Positions 61,081 to 64,000 of a stretch of 64,000 nt of DNA are shown in pieces. The DNA comes from Variibacter gotjawalensis. GTDB taxonomy: Bacteria > Pseudomonadota > Alphaproteobacteria > Rhizobiales > Xanthobacteraceae. The position numbers and the translations under genes are program-made. The notes under the pieces were generated by a model. The model saw only the letters and a program-made list of their open reading frames with translations, was not told the DNA's origin and made no database searches. How positions within the stretch are numbered: the stretch's first letter is position 1; every line of letters begins with the position of its first letter. The stretch is from the NCBI RefSeq assembly GCF_002355335.1, contig NZ_AP014946.1:434001-498000 (forward strand), written 5' to 3'.

Positions 61081-61326
61081 ATGGCAAATGTCCAGAGTCG
61101 TCATGTCAAACTTTTCAGAAATAACCGCAATCAAGCGGTGCGGATTCCGGTTGAGTTCGAACTCCCGGGAGACGAGGCCATCATCACGCGCGACGGCGAC
61201 AAGCTGATCATCGAGCCGGTGAAAAAGTCTGGGTTGCTTGCCTATCTGGCAACACTCGAACCTCTCGATGAGGATTTTCCAGATGTCGACGAGAGTCTGC
61301 TACCGCTCAAGGATATAGAGCTTTGA
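61081..61326 (+). CDS. vapB: VapB-type antitoxin (AbrB/SpoVT fold)
   Basis: An 81-residue antitoxin with the swapped-hairpin AbrB N-terminus (HVKLFRNNRNQAVRIPVEFE and ELPGDEAIITRDGDKLIIEP) and a C-terminal tail with acidic Asp/Glu (EPLDEDFPDVDESL) for toxin binding. The ATG at 61081 follows CAGGTGT; an in-frame upstream ATG at 61066 lies inside the second direct repeat. The stop overlaps the toxin start. Confidence 0.92.
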   Translation: MANVQSRHVKLFRNNRNQAVRIPVEFELPGDEAIITRDGDKLIIEPVKKSGLLAYLATLEPLDEDFPDVDESLLPLKDIEL

Positions 61327-61730
61327 CGGCTCCTCGATTCGTTCTCGATACGAATACGGTTTCTGACCTCGTCAAAAACCCGCAGGGTCGTGTCGCTCAA
61401 CGACTGGCAGAGATCGGAGCGGACGGCATTTGTGTAAGCCTCATCGTGGCCGCCGAATTAAGGTACGGCTGCGCAAAGCGCGCATCAATGCGGTTGACCG
61501 AGCGTGTCGAAGGTGTGCTTAGCCGCCTACATGTACTCCCACTGACTGCGCCGGTTGATCGCGAATATGCCGAGATCAGAACCGACGCCGAGCGAACAGG
61601 ACGAAACATCGGCCCTAACGATCTTTGGATCGCTGCACATGCACGTTCCCTCGGTGTCCCATTGGTCACCGCAAACGAACGAGAGTTTCGAACCGTTCGC
61701 GGACTAAACATCGAAAATTGGCTGCGCTGA
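61323..61730 (+). CDS. vapC: VapC-type PIN-domain RNase toxin
   Basis: A 135-residue PIN domain with the acidic metal residues in FVLDTNTVSDLV (Asp), SLIVAAELRYG (Glu) and GPNDLWIAAHARS (Asp), followed by VTANEREFRTV. VapC toxins cut tRNA or rRNA. The start is TTG at 61323, within a TTGA overlap with vapB, so translation is coupled. It ends directly against the convergent metZ stop. Confidence 0.92.
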   Translation: MTAPRFVLDTNTVSDLVKNPQGRVAQRLAEIGADGICVSLIVAAELRYGCAKRASMRLTERVEGVLSRLHVLPLTAPVDREYAEIRTDAERTGRNIGPNDLWIAAHARSLGVPLVTANEREFRTVRGLNIENWLR

Positions 61731-62903
61731 CTAAACCTGCTCCAGCGCCGCGAAGAGATCCTCCGCAAGATCGTCTTTGTGCTCTAACCCGCACGACAGA
61801 CGCACCAGCCCATCCGTAATCCCGAGTTCGAGACGCTGCGGTACCGTGAGACGCTGATGCGTCGTCGTCGACGGATGCGTGATGAGGCTCTTCGCATCGC
61901 CGAGATTGTTCGAGATGCGGATGAGCTTGAGCGCGTTGAGGAAGCGGAACGTACCTGCCTTGTCGGCGTCGAGTTCGAACGCGATCAGGTTCGATCCGCC
62001 TTCCATCTGCTTCTTGATCGTCGCGGCCTGCGGATGATCGGCTCGGCCCGGATAGATCAAGCGCTTGAGCTTCTTGTGGCCCGCAAGTTTGTCAGCCACG
62101 GCGGCCGCGTTCGACGTTTGCTTCTCGACGCGGAGCGGCATCGTCTCCAGCGATTTCAGCATCACCCACGCATTGAACGGCGAGAGCGACGGACCGGTCT
62201 GCCGCAGAAACTGATGCACGTTGTCGGTGATGAACTTCTCCGACGCGAGCACGATACCGCCGAGCACGCGGCCTTGTCCGTCGATATGTTTCGTCGCCGA
62301 ATAAACGACGCAGTCGGCACCGAGCGCGAGCGGATGCTGATACATCGGCGTCGCGAACACGTTGTCGATAACGAGTGTCGCGCCGCCCGCATGCGCGATC
62401 TTCGCGATCTCGGCGATGTCGTAGACTTCGAGCGTCGGGTTCGTCGGCGTCTCCAGGAAGCACGTCTTGGTATTCGGCCGCATCGCATCGCGCCACTGCG
62501 CGAGATCGGCACCGTCGACCAAAGTCGACTCGACGCCGAAGCGCGGCAGCAATTCTTCGACGACGTAGCGACACGAGCCGAACAACGCTTTCGCCGCGAC
62601 GACGTGATCGCCGGCCTTCACCTGCCCCATCAGCGAGGCGGTCACGGCAGCCATGCCGCTCGCGGTCGCGCGCGCGGCCTCGGCGCCTTCGAACGCGGCC
62701 ATGCGCTGCTCGAACATCGAGACGGTCGGGTTGGAGAAGCGCGCATAGATGAAGCCGGGCTCGGAATTGTTGAACCGCGCCTCGCATTGCTCGGCCGTGT
62801 CGTAGACGAAGCCCTGGGTGAGGAAGAGGGCTTCGGAATTCTCGCCGAACTGGGAGCGCAAAGTGCCGCCGTGAACGAGGCGCGTTTCCGAACGATAAGC
62901 CAT
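61731..62903 (-). CDS. metZ: O-succinylhomoserine sulfhydrylase
   Basis: A 390-residue PLP enzyme that makes homocysteine from O-succinylhomoserine and sulfide. The PLP Lys is in VVYSATKHIDGQGRVLGG, with LETPTNPTLEVYDI and LFGSCRYVVEELLPRFG as family parts. The ATG at 62903 follows GGAAGGAAA. A SAM-II riboswitch and a hairpin terminator precede it, so its mRNA is switched off when SAM is plentiful; this strongly supports the methionine-pathway assignment. Cystathionine gamma-synthases are close relatives. Confidence 0.94.
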   Translation of the reverse strand: MAYRSETRLVHGGTLRSQFGENSEALFLTQGFVYDTAEQCEARFNNSEPGFIYARFSNPTVSMFEQRMAAFEGAEAARATASGMAAVTASLMGQVKAGDHVVAAKALFGSCRYVVEELLPRFGVESTLVDGADLAQWRDAMRPNTKTCFLETPTNPTLEVYDIAEIAKIAHAGGATLVIDNVFATPMYQHPLALGADCVVYSATKHIDGQGRVLGGIVLASEKFITDNVHQFLRQTGPSLSPFNAWVMLKSLETMPLRVEKQTSNAAAVADKLAGHKKLKRLIYPGRADHPQAATIKKQMEGGSNLIAFELDADKAGTFRFLNALKLIRISNNLGDAKSLITHPSTTTHQRLTVPQRLELGITDGLVRLSCGLEHKDDLAEDLFAALEQV

Positions 62904-62945
62904 CGGCAATTTCCTTCCCGACTTCCCGAGCCGGGCAAATAAAAT

Positions 62946-62965
62946 CCCGGCGTGTTGGCGCCGGG
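62946..62965 (-). terminator. hairpin terminator (attenuator) before metZ
   Basis: On the minus strand CCCGGCG-CCAACA-CGCCGGG followed by ATTTTATTT: a 7-base GC stem and T-rich tail between the SAM-II element and the metZ start, 43 bases before it. The likely job is premature termination linked to the riboswitch. Confidence 0.8.
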
Positions 62966-62978
62966 TCATCAAAACCCC

Positions 62979-63034
62979 GGCCCTTTAGCGATTTGTTTTA
63001 AGTGGCTGCAAGCCGGCCGGCTCAAATGACCACG
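62979..63034 (-). ncRNA. SAM-II riboswitch
   Basis: The minus strand reads CGTGGTCATTTGAGCCGGCC then GGCTTGCAGCCACTTAAAAC then AAATCGCTAAAGGG. This matches the alphaproteobacterial SAM-II aptamer: P1 arms GTGG/CCAC, the loop with TCATTTGA, the GCTTGCAGCC segment, the ACAAAT stretch, and the 3' GCTAAAG that forms the pseudoknot. It binds S-adenosylmethionine and controls metZ downstream. Confidence 0.94.
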
Positions 63035-63225
63035 GGCAATTTCGTAGCCGCCAGAATCCGCTCCGTCAAGCATTTCGTTCGCTAAAAAGAACGATTTGCA
63101 GGTCTCCCATTCCGTCCGGGCGGACCCGATCGGAAATCTCCGGACAACTCAGGGAGCGGGCCCGGCATTGATTGATCACGGGTTTCGCCCTCTCTAAGAA
63201 GGCTTATGCACCAGGGACCAGCCGC

Positions 63226-64000
63226 GTGAGCCTGAACTTCGCGCCGACCGACGCCGGCATCCTGCCGGACCAGATGATCCACGCGCTTGCCGAAGCGCGG
63301 GCGATCAAAGCCGCGCCGTTCGCCGCCGATCAGGTCCAGCCCGCCAGTCTCGACCTCCGCCTCGGCGATGTCGCTTACCGGATGCGCGCCAGCTTTCTGC
63401 CGCAGCGCGCGACCGTCGCGGAGCGCATCCACGCGCTCAAGCTGCACGAAATATCGCTTGAAGGCGGCGCGGTGCTGGAAACCGGCTGCGTCTATCTCGT
63501 GCCGCTGCAGGAGAGCCTGGCGCTGCCGAAGGATATCGCCGCCTCGACCAACCCGAAAAGCTCGACGGGGCGCATCGACGTTTTCACGCGCGTCATCGCC
63601 GACAACGCCCGCGCTTTCGACCAGATCGAAGCCGGCTATCACGGCCCGCTCTATGCGGAGATTTCGCCGCGCACATTCCCGGTGCTGCTGCGCAAGGGCT
63701 CGCGTCTCTCGCAAATCCGTTTCCGCCGCGGCTCGGCCGCGCTCGATGCGGTGGCGCTCAAGGAATTGCACGCGCGCGAGCGGCTGGTGAACACGGCGGA
63801 CGCCGATCTCACCAACGGCGTCGCGGTGTCGGTCGATCTCTCCGGCTTCACATCCGGTAACAGCAAAATCGTCGGCTACCGCGCCAAGCGCCACACCAGC
63901 GTCATCGACGTCGATCTGCGCGACGGACAATCGGTCGCGGATTTCTGGGAGCCGCTTGAAGCGCACAAATCGCGCGCGCTGATCCTTGATCCGAACGAGT
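63226..64000 (+). CDS. dcd: 2'-deoxycytidine 5'-triphosphate deaminase, long form (partial, 3' end off the window)
   Basis: Deaminates dCTP to dUTP for thymidylate synthesis. 258 codons are seen. GTG at 63226 is the start (SLNFAPTDAGILPDQMIHAL), since the nearest ATG runs into a stop; CAGGGA serves as SD. The Dcd/dUTPase core is visible in QPASLDLRLGDVAYRMRASF, ASTNPKSSTGRIDVFTRVI and YAEISPRTFPVLLRKGSRLS. The protein is the roughly 360-residue alphaproteobacterial double-domain form; the rest lies beyond base 64000. Confidence 0.93.
   Translation, partial: MSLNFAPTDAGILPDQMIHALAEARAIKAAPFAADQVQPASLDLRLGDVAYRMRASFLPQRATVAERIHALKLHEISLEGGAVLETGCVYLVPLQESLALPKDIAASTNPKSSTGRIDVFTRVIADNARAFDQIEAGYHGPLYAEISPRTFPVLLRKGSRLSQIRFRRGSAALDAVALKELHARERLVNTADADLTNGVAVSVDLSGFTSGNSKIVGYRAKRHTSVIDVDLRDGQSVADFWEPLEAHKSRALILDPNE

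Overview
The window is a 64 kb piece of a GC-rich alphaproteobacterial chromosome, most likely from the Hyphomicrobiales (Bradyrhizobium/Rhodopseudomonas/Pseudolabrys-like relatives). The evidence is a stand-alone F0 ATPase gene pair in the order atpI-atpB, a SAM-II riboswitch in front of metZ, a long-form dCTP deaminase, alphaproteobacterial-type protocatechuate and polyhydroxybutyrate genes, and many short palindromic intergenic elements of the kind that litter genomes of this group. There is one tRNA (Phe, GAA), no rRNA, no CRISPR array, no integrase and no transposase. Nearly all of it reads as ordinary chromosome.

Layout. 1-1.1 kb: end of the F0 ATPase cluster. 1.4-12.2 kb: aromatic and acyl-CoA catabolism (hppD with a divergent Lrp-type regulator, a DsbA-fold isomerase, a fluoroacetate-dehalogenase-family hydrolase, an APH-fold kinase, pcaF-pcaH-pcaG, a class III CoA-transferase) and a frameshifted GIY-YIG gene set among repeats. 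12.4-20.3 kb: YgjP-type metalloprotein, PHB depolymerase, HIT protein, nudC-pfkB, patatin-macrodomain pair and 3-hydroxybutyrate dehydrogenase. 20.5-27.8 kb: Zur-like regulator, EamA transporter, ispG, a YcnI copper-binding protein, an SDR/GMC oxidoreductase group, yacG and tRNA-Phe. 27.9-32 kb: GNAT, secreted catalase-like protein, two paralogous small secreted proteins around a DUF2867 gene, and a lytic transglycosylase-like protein.

32.1-46.8 kb: ferredoxin-reductase-like flavoprotein, pobA, pncB, a HigBA-like toxin-antitoxin pair, a nitrate/sulfonate-type ABC transporter, a hydrolase-SDR pair, and a branched-chain-amino-acid-type ABC operon (with LivH and LivM fused) that ends in a MarR regulator. 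46.8-56 kb: SDR, glpD-glpK, a Phd/MazF-like module, a polyamine-type ABC transporter lacking its binding protein, and AsmA. 56.2-64 kb: 3-oxoacid CoA-transferase, apaG, an opgC-SGNH-SGNH cassette, vapBC, metZ under a SAM-II riboswitch, and dcd (runs off the edge).

How it works together. pobA makes protocatechuate, PcaHG opens its ring and PcaF performs the final thiolysis; hppD feeds homogentisate catabolism. PhaZ, 3-hydroxybutyrate dehydrogenase and 3-oxoacid CoA-transferase form a dispersed route from stored PHB to acetoacetyl-CoA. The most interesting items are the OpgC plus two SGNH-fold proteins cassette, the twin secreted Cys-x21-Cys-Asp proteins, a TTTG(T/C)ACACAAA motif shared by the two operons that flank a MarR gene cluster, the riboswitch-terminator of metZ, three toxin-antitoxin modules each with its own palindromic operator, and several enzymes that lack an expected catalytic residue.
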